DNA of 64,000 bases from Hydrogenimonas sp. SS33 (lineage in GTDB: Bacteria > Campylobacterota > Campylobacteria > Campylobacterales > Hydrogenimonadaceae): NCBI RefSeq assembly GCF_040436365.1, contig NZ_AP026369.1, positions 1 through 64,000 of the forward strand. The letters run 5' to 3'. Positions 17,919-26,862 of this stretch are shown one piece after another. The stretch's first letter is position 1; the number at the start of each line of letters is the position of its first letter. The notes under the pieces are model-generated. The model was not told the DNA's origin. It made no database searches and saw nothing but the letters and a program-made list of their open reading frames with translations. The position numbers were made by a program, and so were the translations under genes.

Positions 17919-19214
17919 ATGCAGCGACGTGTACTGGAAATTTTTACCGAAATCACCAGGATCTCCCGTTGCAGCGGGGAGACATCCGAAATGCAAGCCT
18001 ACCTGCTCCGGTTTGCCGAAAAGTGCGGCTACCGGGCCGAAAGCGATGAAGCCGGCAATGTCATGGCCTACGGCAAGAGAGCCGGGGTGACCCTGCAGTC
18101 GCACTACGACATGGTCTGCATCGGGAAGGCGCCGGAGATCGAGACGGTGGTGGAGGATGGCTGGATGCGGGCGGAGGAGAGCTCCCTCGGTGCGGACAAC
18201 GGCATGGGCGTGGCGATGATGCTGGCCCTGATGGAGCGAAACGCCGCCGCCGACTTCCTCTTCACCAACGACGAAGAGATCGGCCTCATCGGCGCTTCGA
18301 AACTGGCGCTGAAGATCAGGACCCCCTATCTGCTCAACCTCGACAGCGAGGAGCTGGGGAAAATCTACATCGGATGCGCCGGCGGGGAAGATATCTATGC
18401 CGGGATGCCGCTGGAGCGGGTGCCGGTGTCCGGCGGCAGGTGGTGGCGGCTTCGCGCGTCGGCCCCGGGCGGCCATTCGGGGGTCAATATCGCCGACGGC
18501 ATTCCCAACGCCATCACCGAACTCTGCGCGGCGATCGCGGCGGAACCTACCGTGAAGATCGCTTCGATCGAGGGGGGAGAGCGGATCAATGCCATTCCCC
18601 GCCATGCCGAAGCCCTGGTCTCTCTGCCCGAAAGCGCGACACCTCTTTCAGGCAATTCCCGTGTCGTTTTCCAAGAGGCGGAACCGCCGGAAGGGGGGAG
18701 GGTATGCAAAGGGGGGCGCCGCATCGTCGAAGGGCTCTTCGGTTTCGCCCACGGCGTCAGGGCATGGAACCGTGAACTGGGCCTGCCCGAAAGCAGCATC
18801 AACCTGGCGCAGGTGAAGATGGAGGAGGGGCGGCTGACGGTGGCCTGTTCCGGCCGCGCCATGAGCAACGAGGAGCTGGCGCGGCTCAGCGACCAGACGG
18901 TGGCCGGATGGGAGGCGCTGGGATACCGTTGCGAAAGGGAGGGGAAATACCCCGCCTGGAAACCCCAAAAGGGGCCTTTTGCAAAAAAAGTGCTGATCCT
19001 CTACCGCCGCTATCTTCCCGAAGCGTCCTACGCCGCCATCCATGCCGGCCTGGAGTGCGCCATTTTCGCCGAGAAGTTTCCCCGCCTCCAGATCGCGTCC
19101 ATCGGGCCGACGATCCTCGACCCCCATTCCGACAGGGAGCGTGTCGACCTTGCCTCGGTAGAGACCGTCATGCGGGTGGTGGAGGATCTCATTGCCGATT
19201 TATCGCCAGTTTAA
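17919..19214 (+). CDS. pepD: Aminoacyl-histidine dipeptidase (PepD-type, M20)
   Basis: A 431-residue cytoplasmic metallopeptidase of the PepD (Xaa-His dipeptidase) branch of M20. Metal-site motifs are visible: LQSHYDMV (H and D ligands), SLGADNGMG, FTNDEEIG (catalytic glutamates) and a late DPHSDRERV. The lid-domain PGGHSGVNI is also present. It is somewhat shorter than the E. coli protein (485). The likely role is hydrolysis of dipeptides for amino-acid salvage. A GGAAGG ribosome site precedes the ATG. Confidence 0.9.
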   Translation: MQRRVLEIFTEITRISRCSGETSEMQAYLLRFAEKCGYRAESDEAGNVMAYGKRAGVTLQSHYDMVCIGKAPEIETVVEDGWMRAEESSLGADNGMGVAMMLALMERNAAADFLFTNDEEIGLIGASKLALKIRTPYLLNLDSEELGKIYIGCAGGEDIYAGMPLERVPVSGGRWWRLRASAPGGHSGVNIADGIPNAITELCAAIAAEPTVKIASIEGGERINAIPRHAEALVSLPESATPLSGNSRVVFQEAEPPEGGRVCKGGRRIVEGLFGFAHGVRAWNRELGLPESSINLAQVKMEEGRLTVACSGRAMSNEELARLSDQTVAGWEALGYRCEREGKYPAWKPQKGPFAKKVLILYRRYLPEASYAAIHAGLECAIFAEKFPRLQIASIGPTILDPHSDRERVDLASVETVMRVVEDLIADLSPV

Positions 19215-19258
19215 CCTTGCCATGTTAGAATAATTACATCAAACTTGAGGAGAAAACG

Positions 19259-19744
19259 ATGAAAGTTGGAGATATCGTCATTGTCGCCGATCTGGGCGAA
19301 ATGAAAATCTATAGAGCCGAACCCCGGGACCTGGAGGCCGAAGCGGGCCTGAAACCGGACAATGTGAAGCTCGACCTGATCGACGCCAAAGATTACGTGG
19401 AAGCCCACTGGGACCTGAAAGATGTGGTCACCGACGAGCCGGGCCGCTTCAAAGGGGGCAGCCAGGGACGCGGCAACTTCACCCAGGAAAGCGCGGGCGA
19501 GCGCCACGAGCTGCAGAAGCATATCGAAGAGGAGATTATCGCCGCCATCGCGAACGATATCAACGAAACGGTGGAGAAGAACAACCCTCCCAAATGGTTC
19601 CTCGGCCTGCCCGAAACCATCTACGACCGCGTGATGGCGAAAGTGAAACCGGCCGTGCAGGAGAAACTCTTCAACAGCGTCAGAAAAGACCTGGTCAAAA
19701 CCAACAAGAACGACCTGGTCGACATTTTCAAGAAAAAGCTCTAA
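19259..19744 (+). CDS. Host-attachment-protein-like (baeRF family)
   Basis: A 161-residue protein resembling the family annotated as protein required for attachment to host cells. It has an opening IVIVADLGEMKIYRAE strand region, GRFKGGSQGRGNFTQESAG (compare the GR...SR motif of the family), and the C-terminal RVMAKVKPAVQEKL and VRKDLVKTN segments. The fold is related to archaeal release factor domains, so a ribosome-related role is as likely as attachment. It is followed by a strong terminator hairpin. Family assignment is moderately secure; function is not. Confidence 0.75.
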   Translation: MKVGDIVIVADLGEMKIYRAEPRDLEAEAGLKPDNVKLDLIDAKDYVEAHWDLKDVVTDEPGRFKGGSQGRGNFTQESAGERHELQKHIEEEIIAAIANDINETVEKNNPPKWFLGLPETIYDRVMAKVKPAVQEKLFNSVRKDLVKTNKNDLVDIFKKKL

Positions 19745-19747
19745 CCG

Positions 19748-19773
19748 GTCCGGGCAAAAGCCCGGCCATTTTC
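19748..19773 (+). terminator. Intrinsic terminator
   Basis: CCGGGC-AAAA-GCCCGG hairpin (19750-19765) followed by CCATTTTC, starting 6 bp after the stop of the attachment-like gene. The downstream gene is convergent, so it may serve in both directions. Confidence 0.75.
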
Positions 19774-19812
19774 ACCCTCTCTTTCCCCTTCCCGATTTCC
19801 GCTTTCCGAAAA

Positions 19813-20460
19813 TCACTTCGCCTTGAAACTCTCCCTGCTTTTGCACAGGTCCGTCAGAAAACACTCCGTGTCGCATTTGGGGTTTTTCGCCGTGCAGATG
19901 TAGCGGCCGAACAGTACCATCGCCTGATGGATGCGGTTGAGGTCGGTTTTGAACTTCTCGACCAGGTCCTTCTCCGTCCCCTCCACCGTCTTGGCGTCGC
20001 TGAGCCCCAGGCGGTGGGCGACCCGGAAGACATGGGTGTCCACGGCCATCAGATTGGCGTGGGTGTACTCGATCATGAAGACATGGGCGGTCTTCTGGCC
20101 GACGCCCGGCAGTTTGACCAGCTTCTTTTCATCCATCGGGATCTCGCCGCCATACTCCTCCATGACCATCTGGGCCATTTTGATCAGGTTTTTGGCTTTG
20201 TTGTTGAAAAAGGAGCAGGTTTTGATGAGCGCTTTCACCTCGTCCAGGTCCGCGTTGGCCAGGGAGGGGATGTCGGGATATTTTTCGAAAAGGGCGGGGG
20301 TGATCATATTGACCCGCTTGTCGGTGCACTGGGCCGAAAGCATAATGGCCACCAGCAGCTCGTAGGCGTTGCGGTAGTGCAGCTCCGTCTCCGCGGCCGG
20401 GTAGTGCTCCAGCAGCCGCCGCTTGATCTCCTCGATCTCTTCTTTCGTGGCGAGTTTCAT
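19813..20460 (-). CDS. nth: Endonuclease III
   Basis: A 215-residue base-excision-repair glycosylase/AP lyase acting on oxidised pyrimidines. The helix-hairpin-helix [11 protein letters not shown] carries the catalytic lysine, and [13 protein letters not shown] holds the catalytic aspartate. A C-terminal 4Fe-4S cluster loop is present. The loop spacing here is Cx6C-x3-Cx5C ([18 protein letters not shown]), one residue longer in the middle gap than the usual Cx6Cx2Cx5C. I use the ATG at 20460; the longer frame upstream runs through the intergenic region. It is divergent from yebC. Confidence 0.95.
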   Translation of the reverse strand: MKLATKEEIEEIKRRLLEHYPAAETELHYRNAYELLVAIMLSAQCTDKRVNMITPALFEKYPDIPSLANADLDEVKALIKTCSFFNNKAKNLIKMAQMVMEEYGGEIPMDEKKLVKLPGVGQKTAHVFMIEYTHANLMAVDTHVFRVAHRLGLSDAKTVEGTEKDLVEKFKTDLNRIHQAMVLFGRYICTAKNPKCDTECFLTDLCKSRESFKAK

Positions 20461-20542
20461 TGGGTATCCTTGTATATCGTTTTTATCGAAATTATACCTG
20501 AGAGAGAGTATAATCCACGCAAATTTCGTAGAAGGTGGATGC

Positions 20543-21256
20543 ATGGCCGGTCATAACAAATGGTCGAAAGTCAAACACATCAAAGCGAAAGAGGATGCCA
20601 AGAAGGGCAAACTCTTCACCAAGGCGGTGCGGGACATCACCACCGCCGCCAAAGCGGGCGGCGGGGACCCCGACACCAACGCGGCGTTGCGCCTGGCTAT
20701 CGAACGGGCCCGTGCCGTTTCGATGCCGGCGGAGAATATCCAGCGCGCCATCGACAAAGCCACCGGCAACCTCAAGGGGGTCAATTACGAAGAGGTGACC
20801 TACGAAGGGTACGGCCCCGGCGGCGTGGCGATCATGGTGGAGACGATGACGGACAACCGCAACCGGACCGTCGCCAATGTCCGCCACGCCTTCTCCAAGA
20901 TGGGAGGCAGCCTGGGCACCAGCGGCAGCGTGGCGTGGATGTTCGAGAAAAAGGGTGTCATCACCGTTCCCCGCAGCGAAAAGGATGAAGAGGTGATGGA
21001 AGCGGCACTGGAAAACGGCGCCAGCGACATTCAGGAGTATGACGAGGTGCTGGTCATCGAGAGTGACCCCGCCGATTTCGACAACCTGCTGCAGGCGATC
21101 GAAAAGACCGGCGTCGAGATTCTGGAGAGTTCCGTGGGGCTGGTGGCGACCAATACGATCGACGTGGACGACGAAACCGCCGAAAAGGTGGAGAAACTGA
21201 TCGATATGCTCGAAGAGGATGACGACGTCCAGAACGTCTACCACAACATGGCGTAA
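20543..21256 (+). CDS. yebC: YebC/PmpR family protein (TACO1-like)
   Basis: A 237-residue member of the YebC family. It starts with the diagnostic [19 protein letters not shown], followed by [34 protein letters not shown] and an acidic C-terminal domain. Family members have been described as transcriptional regulators, and YebC-type proteins more recently as translation factors relieving stalls at proline-rich stretches. Which role applies here is unknown. The ATG at 20543 gives the canonical N-terminus. Confidence 0.95.
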   Translation: MAGHNKWSKVKHIKAKEDAKKGKLFTKAVRDITTAAKAGGGDPDTNAALRLAIERARAVSMPAENIQRAIDKATGNLKGVNYEEVTYEGYGPGGVAIMVETMTDNRNRTVANVRHAFSKMGGSLGTSGSVAWMFEKKGVITVPRSEKDEEVMEAALENGASDIQEYDEVLVIESDPADFDNLLQAIEKTGVEILESSVGLVATNTIDVDDETAEKVEKLIDMLEEDDDVQNVYHNMA

Positions 21257-21322
21257 CGATTTACCTTCGTTTACTGCCCGGATGGTACAATTTCGCCGAC
21301 AAAATTTTCCAAAAGGATATTG

Positions 21323-22144
21323 ATGAAAAAAGTCTTAATCGCATGTATGGGCGCGGCCGTCCTCGCCCTCGCCGCTCCCTCTTCCGAAGTCCTCGCCGTC
21401 GTCAACGGCCACAAGATCACGGAGGCGGACGTTCAGAACGTGCTCAACGCGATGGGGGCACGGGCGAGTTTCACCCAGCTTCCCAAAGATGTACAGAAAA
21501 AGGTACTCGACCAGGTGGTTCAGCAGGAGCTGCTGCAGGAGCATGCCATCAAAAGCGGCATCGAGCGGACGAAAGAGTACAAAGAGGCACTGGCGAAGCT
21601 GAAGAAGAAACTGGCGCTCGATATCTGGATGAAAAAACAGCTCGACAGCATCAAAGTCAGCGACGCCGAAGCCAAAAAAGTCTACAACGAGCATAAAAGC
21701 GCCTTCAAACGGCCCGAAACGGTCCATGCGCGCCACATTCTGGTCAAAACCGAAGCGGAAGCGAAGCAGATCATCGCCGAACTGAACAAGACACCCAAAA
21801 GCAAGCTCAAAGAGAAGTTCATCGAACTGGCAAAGAGCAAATCGACCGGCCCCAGCGCCGTCCGCGGAGGCGACCTGGGAACCTTCGGACGCAAGCAGAT
21901 GGTCAAACCCTTCAGCGATGCGGCTTTCACTCTCAAAGCGGGCCAGTACACCAGGCAGCCGGTCCATACGCAGTTTGGCTACCATGTCATCTACGTGGAG
22001 GAGAAACATCCCGCCCAGACGGTGCCTTTTGGCGAAGTGAAAGATCGTATCAAACAGAACCTCAAAATGGAAAAATTCAAAGAAAAGGTCCAGAAAATCG
22101 CCAAACAACTCGAAGCCAAAGCGAAAATCAAGTATAATCAATAA
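21323..22144 (+). CDS. peb4: Periplasmic SurA/PpiC-type peptidyl-prolyl isomerase (Peb4-like)
   Basis: A 273-residue protein with a Sec signal peptide (MKKVLIACMGAAVLALA). A SurA-like N-terminal chaperone domain follows (VVNGHKITEADVQNVLNAM). The parvulin PPIase domain is at about residues 130-235, with ARHILVKTEAEAKQII, GGDLGTFGRKQMVKPFSDA and TQFGYHVIYVEE. A basic helical tail ends the protein. The role is folding of outer-membrane proteins in the periplasm. It lies immediately upstream of fba, the arrangement known for Campylobacter peb4 (Cj0596-Cj0597). ATG at 21323 follows AAAAGGA. Confidence 0.93.
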   Translation: MKKVLIACMGAAVLALAAPSSEVLAVVNGHKITEADVQNVLNAMGARASFTQLPKDVQKKVLDQVVQQELLQEHAIKSGIERTKEYKEALAKLKKKLALDIWMKKQLDSIKVSDAEAKKVYNEHKSAFKRPETVHARHILVKTEAEAKQIIAELNKTPKSKLKEKFIELAKSKSTGPSAVRGGDLGTFGRKQMVKPFSDAAFTLKAGQYTRQPVHTQFGYHVIYVEEKHPAQTVPFGEVKDRIKQNLKMEKFKEKVQKIAKQLEAKAKIKYNQ

Positions 22145-22185
22145 ACACGGGATGCGGGGTTTTGTGCCCTGCGCCTTACTCCGTG

Positions 22186-22213
22186 CGCCCACCCGGGCGT
22201 GCGGGCCTTTTTC
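22186..22213 (+). terminator. Possible terminator/attenuator between peb4 and fba
   Basis: A CGCCC-ACCC-GGGCG hairpin (22186-22199), with an alternative GCCC/GGGC pairing reaching 22206, is followed by TTTTT. It would limit read-through from peb4 into fba. Confidence 0.5.
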
Positions 22214-22243
22214 TTCATATCAACGCCCTTTGAGGAGCCTTCC

Positions 22244-23314
22244 ATGTCCAGAATTTCCGATTTCGTACAACCCGGTGTCGCGACAGGCGACGATGTCCAG
22301 AAGATTTTCGAAATAGCCAAAGCCAACGAATTCGCCCTACCGGCGGTCAACGTGGTGGGCAGCAATTCGATGAACGCGGCAATGGAGGCGGCCAAAACGG
22401 TCAACTCTCCCATTATTGTCCAGTTCAGCAACGGCGGTGCCGCCTTCCTGGGGGGCAAAGGGCTGGAGAACGACAAGGCGGCGGTGCTCGGCGCCATCAG
22501 CGGAGCACAGCACATCCATACCATGGCGGAAGCCTACGGCATCCCCGTCATTCTCCACACCGACCATGCCGCCCGAAAACTGCTCCCCTGGATCGACGCC
22601 CTGCTGGAAGCGAGCGAACAGCACTTCGCCAAGACGGGCAAACCCCTCTTCAGCTCCCATATGATCGACCTGAGCGAAGAGCCGCTGGAGCAGAACATCG
22701 AAACCTGCAAGGTCTATCTGGAGCGCATGAGCAAGATGGGGATGACCCTGGAGATCGAGCTGGGCATCACCGGCGGCGAAGAGGACGGGGTCGACAATAC
22801 CGACGTGGACAACAAACTCCTCTATACCCAGCCCGAAGAGGTGGCCTACGCCTACGAAGAGTTGAGTAAAATCAGCGACCGCTTCACCATCGCCGCCTCT
22901 TTCGGCAATGTCCACGGTGTCTACAAACCCGGCAACGTCGTCCTTCGCCCGGAAATTCTGAAAAACTCCCAGGAGTATATCCGGGAGCATCTCAAAACCG
23001 GCCCCAAACCGGTCAACTTCGTCTTCCACGGCGGAAGCGGCTCCGACCTCAAAGATATCCGCGCCGCCATCAGCTACGGCGTCATCAAGATGAATATCGA
23101 CACCGACACCCAGTGGGCCTTCTGGGCCGGCGTCAAGCAGTATGTGGAGTACTACCACGACTACCTCCAGAGCCAGATCGGCAACCCCGAAGGGGAGGAG
23201 AAGCCCAACAAGAAGTACTACGACCCGCGCAAATGGCTGCGTGAGGGTGAAAAATCGATGGTCGAGCGCCTCAAAGTTGCCTTCGAAGATCTCAACTGCA
23301 TTGACCGCTACTGA
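22244..23314 (+). CDS. fba: Class II fructose-1,6-bisphosphate aldolase
   Basis: A 356-residue zinc-dependent aldolase of the E. coli FbaA type, which interconverts fructose-1,6-bisphosphate and two triose phosphates. Motifs are ILHTDHAARKLLPW (catalytic D and zinc H), ELGITGGEEDGVDN, ASFGNVHGVYKPGN (zinc H), FHGGSGSD (phosphate loop) and KMNIDTDTQWAFW. Full length. In this lineage it mainly serves gluconeogenesis. The ATG is preceded by GAGGAG. Confidence 0.97.
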   Translation: MSRISDFVQPGVATGDDVQKIFEIAKANEFALPAVNVVGSNSMNAAMEAAKTVNSPIIVQFSNGGAAFLGGKGLENDKAAVLGAISGAQHIHTMAEAYGIPVILHTDHAARKLLPWIDALLEASEQHFAKTGKPLFSSHMIDLSEEPLEQNIETCKVYLERMSKMGMTLEIELGITGGEEDGVDNTDVDNKLLYTQPEEVAYAYEELSKISDRFTIAASFGNVHGVYKPGNVVLRPEILKNSQEYIREHLKTGPKPVNFVFHGGSGSDLKDIRAAISYGVIKMNIDTDTQWAFWAGVKQYVEYYHDYLQSQIGNPEGEEKPNKKYYDPRKWLREGEKSMVERLKVAFEDLNCIDRY

Positions 23315-24206
23315 GCAGCCCTTCTCCTTCCCGCCCTCACGGGTGGGGCCTTTCGTTTTCGAAGGGCGGACCTTTTACGTCAAACGCGACGATCTGATCG
23401 ACCCCCGCTACTCCGGCAACAAAGCCCGGAAATTCCATAGGCTCTTTTCCCTTCCCTCCGACCGTTACGACACCCTCGTCTCCTACGGTGGCGCCCAGAG
23501 CAATGCCATGCTCTCCCTGGCCCATCTGGCGAAAGCCAAGGGGTGGCGCTTCGAGTACCACTGCAAACGCCTGCCGCAATGGCTAAGACGTGAACCGGCG
23601 GGCAACCTCTCCGCCGCGCTGGCACTGGGGATGGAGCTGAATGAGAGCGAGGCCCGGGATTTTTACGAAGTAGTGCAGCGGCGGCGTCAGCGGTGCGGCG
23701 AAAGGGAGCTCTTCGTTCCTCAGGGGGGCGCGGACCCTATGGCGGAGGAGGGTGTCAAACGGCTGGCCGACGAAGTGGCCGCCTGGTTCGCCGGGAAGGG
23801 CTTTGCCAAAGGCAGCGTAGCGCTCCCCTCCGGCACCGGCAGCACGGCCTTCTACCTTTGCAAACATCTGCCCCCCTCTTTGAGGGTGGCGACGGTGCCG
23901 GTGGTGGGGGATGCGGATACCCTCAGGAACCAGTGGCGGCAGCTGGACCCTTCCGCCGCCGCGTTTCCGGCCATTCTGCCCAGCCCCAAATGGCCCTTCG
24001 CCAAACCCCGGGCCGATTTTCTGCAGCTGTGGCGAAAGCTACTGGAAGCGGGCATCGAATTTGATATGATTTATGCACCCAAAACCTGGATGGCGCTGCT
24101 GCGGCAGGCGGACGCGTTGCCTGCCCCGATCCTCTATATCCACACCGGCGGCGTCAGCGGCAACGCCAGCCAGTTGGAGCAATACCGCTACAGGAAGATG
24201 CTATGA
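23301..24206 (+). CDS. PLP enzyme of the ACC deaminase / D-cysteine desulfhydrase family
   Basis: About 301 residues with the fold-type II PLP signature VKRDDLIDPRYSGNKARKFH, whose NK lysine should hold PLP. YGGAQSNAML (substrate/PLP loop) and PSGTGSTAFYLCKHL (phosphate loop) follow. Family members deaminate 1-aminocyclopropane-1-carboxylate or degrade D-cysteine. The specificity here cannot be read from sequence. The start is uncertain: a TTG at 23301 overlaps the fba stop, and a GTG lies at 23343. The 3' end overlaps lutA (ATGA), so it is probably the first gene of the lut operon. Confidence 0.8.
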   Translation: MTATEQPFSFPPSRVGPFVFEGRTFYVKRDDLIDPRYSGNKARKFHRLFSLPSDRYDTLVSYGGAQSNAMLSLAHLAKAKGWRFEYHCKRLPQWLRREPAGNLSAALALGMELNESEARDFYEVVQRRRQRCGERELFVPQGGADPMAEEGVKRLADEVAAWFAGKGFAKGSVALPSGTGSTAFYLCKHLPPSLRVATVPVVGDADTLRNQWRQLDPSAAAFPAILPSPKWPFAKPRADFLQLWRKLLEAGIEFDMIYAPKTWMALLRQADALPAPILYIHTGGVSGNASQLEQYRYRKML

Positions 24207-24952
24207 AACGTATCGGCCTTTTCGTCCCCTGCTACATCGACGACTTCTACCCCGAAGCGGCCCTCTCGACGCTGGAGATCCTGGAGGCGCACGGCTTTGA
24301 TGTGGCCTACCCCGAAAACCAGAGCTGCTGCGGCCAGCCCCTCTTCAACAACGGCCTTCCGGAAGATGCCCGGCTGCTGGCGGAGCGTTTCGTGAAGCTT
24401 TTCGGGGCTTTCGACTATGTGGTCGCCCCCTCGAGCAGTTGCATCGCCACGGTGAAATACCGCTACCGGGAGGTGCTGCCCCAAAAGGAGGCGGAAGCGC
24501 TGGGAAAGCGCGTCTACGAGCTTTTCGAATTTCTCCATGATGTGGTGGGGGTGGAGCGTCTGAGGCTCCCCCACCCCTTTCCCCACAGGGTCGGGCTGCA
24601 CCAGAGCTGCCACGGCCTGCGTGAGCTGGGGCTGGGGTGCCCCAGCGAAACCTTTGTCAAAGGGTGCGGCGACAAGGTGCGGCGTGTGCTCGAAAAGGTG
24701 GAGGGGATCGACGTGGTGATGCCTTCAAGGGACGAATGTTGCGGTTTCGGAGGGACCTTCAGTGTCCAGGAGCACGCCCTGTCGGCTAGGATGGGGCGCG
24801 ACCGCATCGCCGACCATACCGCCAACGGGGTGGAGGTAATCACCGGCGTGGATATGTCGTGCCTGATGCACATGCAGGGGCTGGCAAAACGCGACGGCAT
24901 ACCGCTTCGCTTCGTCCATGCGGCGCAGATTTTAGCGGGGAGGGCGGAGTAG
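24203..24952 (+). CDS. lutA: Lactate utilisation protein A (CCG-domain Fe-S protein)
   Basis: A 249-residue protein with two cysteine-rich CCG domains (NQSCCGQPLFNNG near residue 35; RDECCGFGGTFSV near residue 178) and LHQSCHGLRELGLG between them. This pattern is shared by LutA/YkgE, GlpC and heterodisulfide-reductase-like subunits. With LutB and LutC it forms a non-flavin L-lactate dehydrogenase complex in Bacillus and Campylobacter. It is followed directly by lutB (stop TAG, then ATG with no gap). Confidence 0.92.
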   Translation: MKRIGLFVPCYIDDFYPEAALSTLEILEAHGFDVAYPENQSCCGQPLFNNGLPEDARLLAERFVKLFGAFDYVVAPSSSCIATVKYRYREVLPQKEAEALGKRVYELFEFLHDVVGVERLRLPHPFPHRVGLHQSCHGLRELGLGCPSETFVKGCGDKVRRVLEKVEGIDVVMPSRDECCGFGGTFSVQEHALSARMGRDRIADHTANGVEVITGVDMSCLMHMQGLAKRDGIPLRFVHAAQILAGRAE

Positions 24953-26320
24953 ATGGCCTGCGTCGACCATGCCGGCAACGCGGCGGCCTTTCTGAAGGAT
25001 AAAGCGCAGGCCCGTTGGCACGACGAAGCGCTCTGGTACGTGCGCAAAAAACGGGACGCCGCGGCCGCGTCCGTGCCGGAATGGGAGGAGCTGCGCCGGG
25101 CCGCCGAGGCGGTCAAAGAGCATACCCTGGCCCATCTGGGGCACTACCTGACCCTTTTCGAATCCCAAGCCCGTGCCAACGGCATCGAAGTCTACTGGGC
25201 CGAAAACGGCCAGGAACTCAACGACATCGTCGCCGGCCTTTTGCGGGAACACGGTGCGAAAAGGGTGGTCAAAAGCAAGTCGATGCTGACCGAAGAGTGC
25301 GGGCTCAACGCCTATTTGCAACAGCGGGGCATCGAGGTGACCGACACCGACCTGGGGGAGCGGATCGTGCAGCTGGCGGGGCAGCACCCGAGCCACATCG
25401 TCCTGCCGGCGATCCATATGCGCAAGCGGGAGGTGGCGGCGCTTTTTTCCGAGCATTTGGGGACCGAGCGCGACAATGACGACCCGCTCTATCTCACCCG
25501 TGCCGCCCGCGCCCACCTGCGCCAAAAGTTTCTGGAAGCCGACGCGGCGATCACGGGGGTCAATTTCGCCCTGGCGGAGGAGGGCGGGGTGGTGGTCTGC
25601 ACCAACGAAGGAAACGCCGATTTGGGAACGGCCCTGCCCGGCCTGCACATCGCCTGCATGGGGCTGGAGAAGGTGGTCCCTGACGCGCGGGCGCTGGGGG
25701 TTTTGACCCGCCTGCTGGCCAGGAGTGCCACGGGGCAGGCCATCACGACCTACACCTCCCATTTCCTGCGCCCCAAACCCGGCGGACGGCTCTGTGTCGT
25801 CATCGTCGACAACGGGCGGAGCGGGCTGCTGCAGAGCGGTCAGAAAAAGGTGTTGACCTGCATCCGTTGCGGGGCCTGCATGAACAGCTGCCCCGTCTAT
25901 AGAAGAAGCGGCGGTCACAGTTACGAAACGACGGTCCCGGGGCCCATCGGTTCGGTGCTGGCGGCGGCGAAAGAGCCAGGGAGATTCGCTTCCCTGCCCT
26001 TCGCCTGCACCCTCTGCGCCTCCTGCGACCATGTCTGCCCAGAGCGTATCGACCTCCACGACCGCCTCTTCGCGGCGCGCCGGGTGGCAATGGAGAGCAC
26101 CTGTTTTGGAGGAAAACGGAGATCCCTGCGCCTGGCGGCGGTTTTGCTGCGCCATCCCCGCCTCTACCGTTTCGTCATGGCGGCGGCCAGGGCGGTTTTG
26201 CCGAAACTGCCGCGAAACTGGCTCTACAACCGCCATAACCTCTGGGGCCTGGAGCGGGAGGTGCCGATGCCGGCGAAAAAGCCCTTCAGGCAGATGATGC
26301 GGGAAAGGAAGAGAGGATGA
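24953..26320 (+). CDS. lutB: Lactate utilisation protein B (Fe-S / LUD domain)
   Basis: A 455-residue protein. The N-terminal LUD-type domain contains KSKSMLTEECGLN and a TNEGNADLGTALP block. Two 4Fe-4S motifs follow, CIRCGACMNSCP (around residue 303) and CTLCASCDHVCP (around residue 352), with a C-terminal helical region. It acts as the electron-transfer subunit of the LutABC lactate-oxidising complex. No lactate permease gene is near. It overlaps lutC by ATGA. Confidence 0.92.
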   Translation: MACVDHAGNAAAFLKDKAQARWHDEALWYVRKKRDAAAASVPEWEELRRAAEAVKEHTLAHLGHYLTLFESQARANGIEVYWAENGQELNDIVAGLLREHGAKRVVKSKSMLTEECGLNAYLQQRGIEVTDTDLGERIVQLAGQHPSHIVLPAIHMRKREVAALFSEHLGTERDNDDPLYLTRAARAHLRQKFLEADAAITGVNFALAEEGGVVVCTNEGNADLGTALPGLHIACMGLEKVVPDARALGVLTRLLARSATGQAITTYTSHFLRPKPGGRLCVVIVDNGRSGLLQSGQKKVLTCIRCGACMNSCPVYRRSGGHSYETTVPGPIGSVLAAAKEPGRFASLPFACTLCASCDHVCPERIDLHDRLFAARRVAMESTCFGGKRRSLRLAAVLLRHPRLYRFVMAAARAVLPKLPRNWLYNRHNLWGLEREVPMPAKKPFRQMMRERKRG

Positions 26321-26862
26321 ATGCGAGGGATAAGATTTTGAAGCGCCTTTCGGAGTCGATGGAACCGCCGGCCCGAAGGCCGGAAATCGAAGTCGAAACC
26401 ATGCAATTCGACGACAAGGTCCGTGCTTTCAAAGAGGCGCTGGAAGCGGCGGGCGGAGCGTGTGTGGAGGCCAAAGAGAGGGTCGGCAAGGCACTAGACG
26501 AAACTTTTACGGAAGCAAAAAAGGTGTGCGACACGACCGCGCAGGATCGGAAGGAAGCGGACCCTTTCGAGACCGACCTTCTGATCGTGGAAGCGGCCTT
26601 TGGTGTAGCGGAAAACGGTGCCGTCTGGATCGCGTGGCAGGATCGGTATCCAAGAAGCCTGCTGACCCTGAGCGAAAATATCGCCGTCGTTTTGCGCCGC
26701 GACAGACTCGTGCACACGATGCAGCAGGCCTACCGGCACATCGATCTGAAAGAGACCTCCTACGGCCTCTTCCTCTGCGGCCCCTCCAAAACCGCCGATA
26801 TCGAGCAGTCGCTGGTCATCGGCGCCCACGGCGCGATGCGGCTCGTCGTCCTTCTGGTTTAG
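26317..26862 (+). CDS. lutC: Lactate utilisation protein C (LUD domain)
   Basis: A 181-residue LutC/YkgG-family protein. The conserved core VEAAFGVAENGAVWIAW, the SLLTLSENIAVVLRRDRLVHTM region and the ending LCGPSKTADIEQSLVIGAHG are diagnostic of the LUD domain. It is the third subunit of the LutABC complex. It overlaps lutB at its start and the convergent FAD oxidase gene by 4 bp at its end. Confidence 0.92.
   Translation: MNARDKILKRLSESMEPPARRPEIEVETMQFDDKVRAFKEALEAAGGACVEAKERVGKALDETFTEAKKVCDTTAQDRKEADPFETDLLIVEAAFGVAENGAVWIAWQDRYPRSLLTLSENIAVVLRRDRLVHTMQQAYRHIDLKETSYGLFLCGPSKTADIEQSLVIGAHGAMRLVVLLV

Noticed and set aside
20461-20544. Longer start for endonuclease III
   Set aside because: The extension reads through the shared upstream region of nth and yebC and has no similarity to the family. 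The ATG at 20460 gives the standard length.
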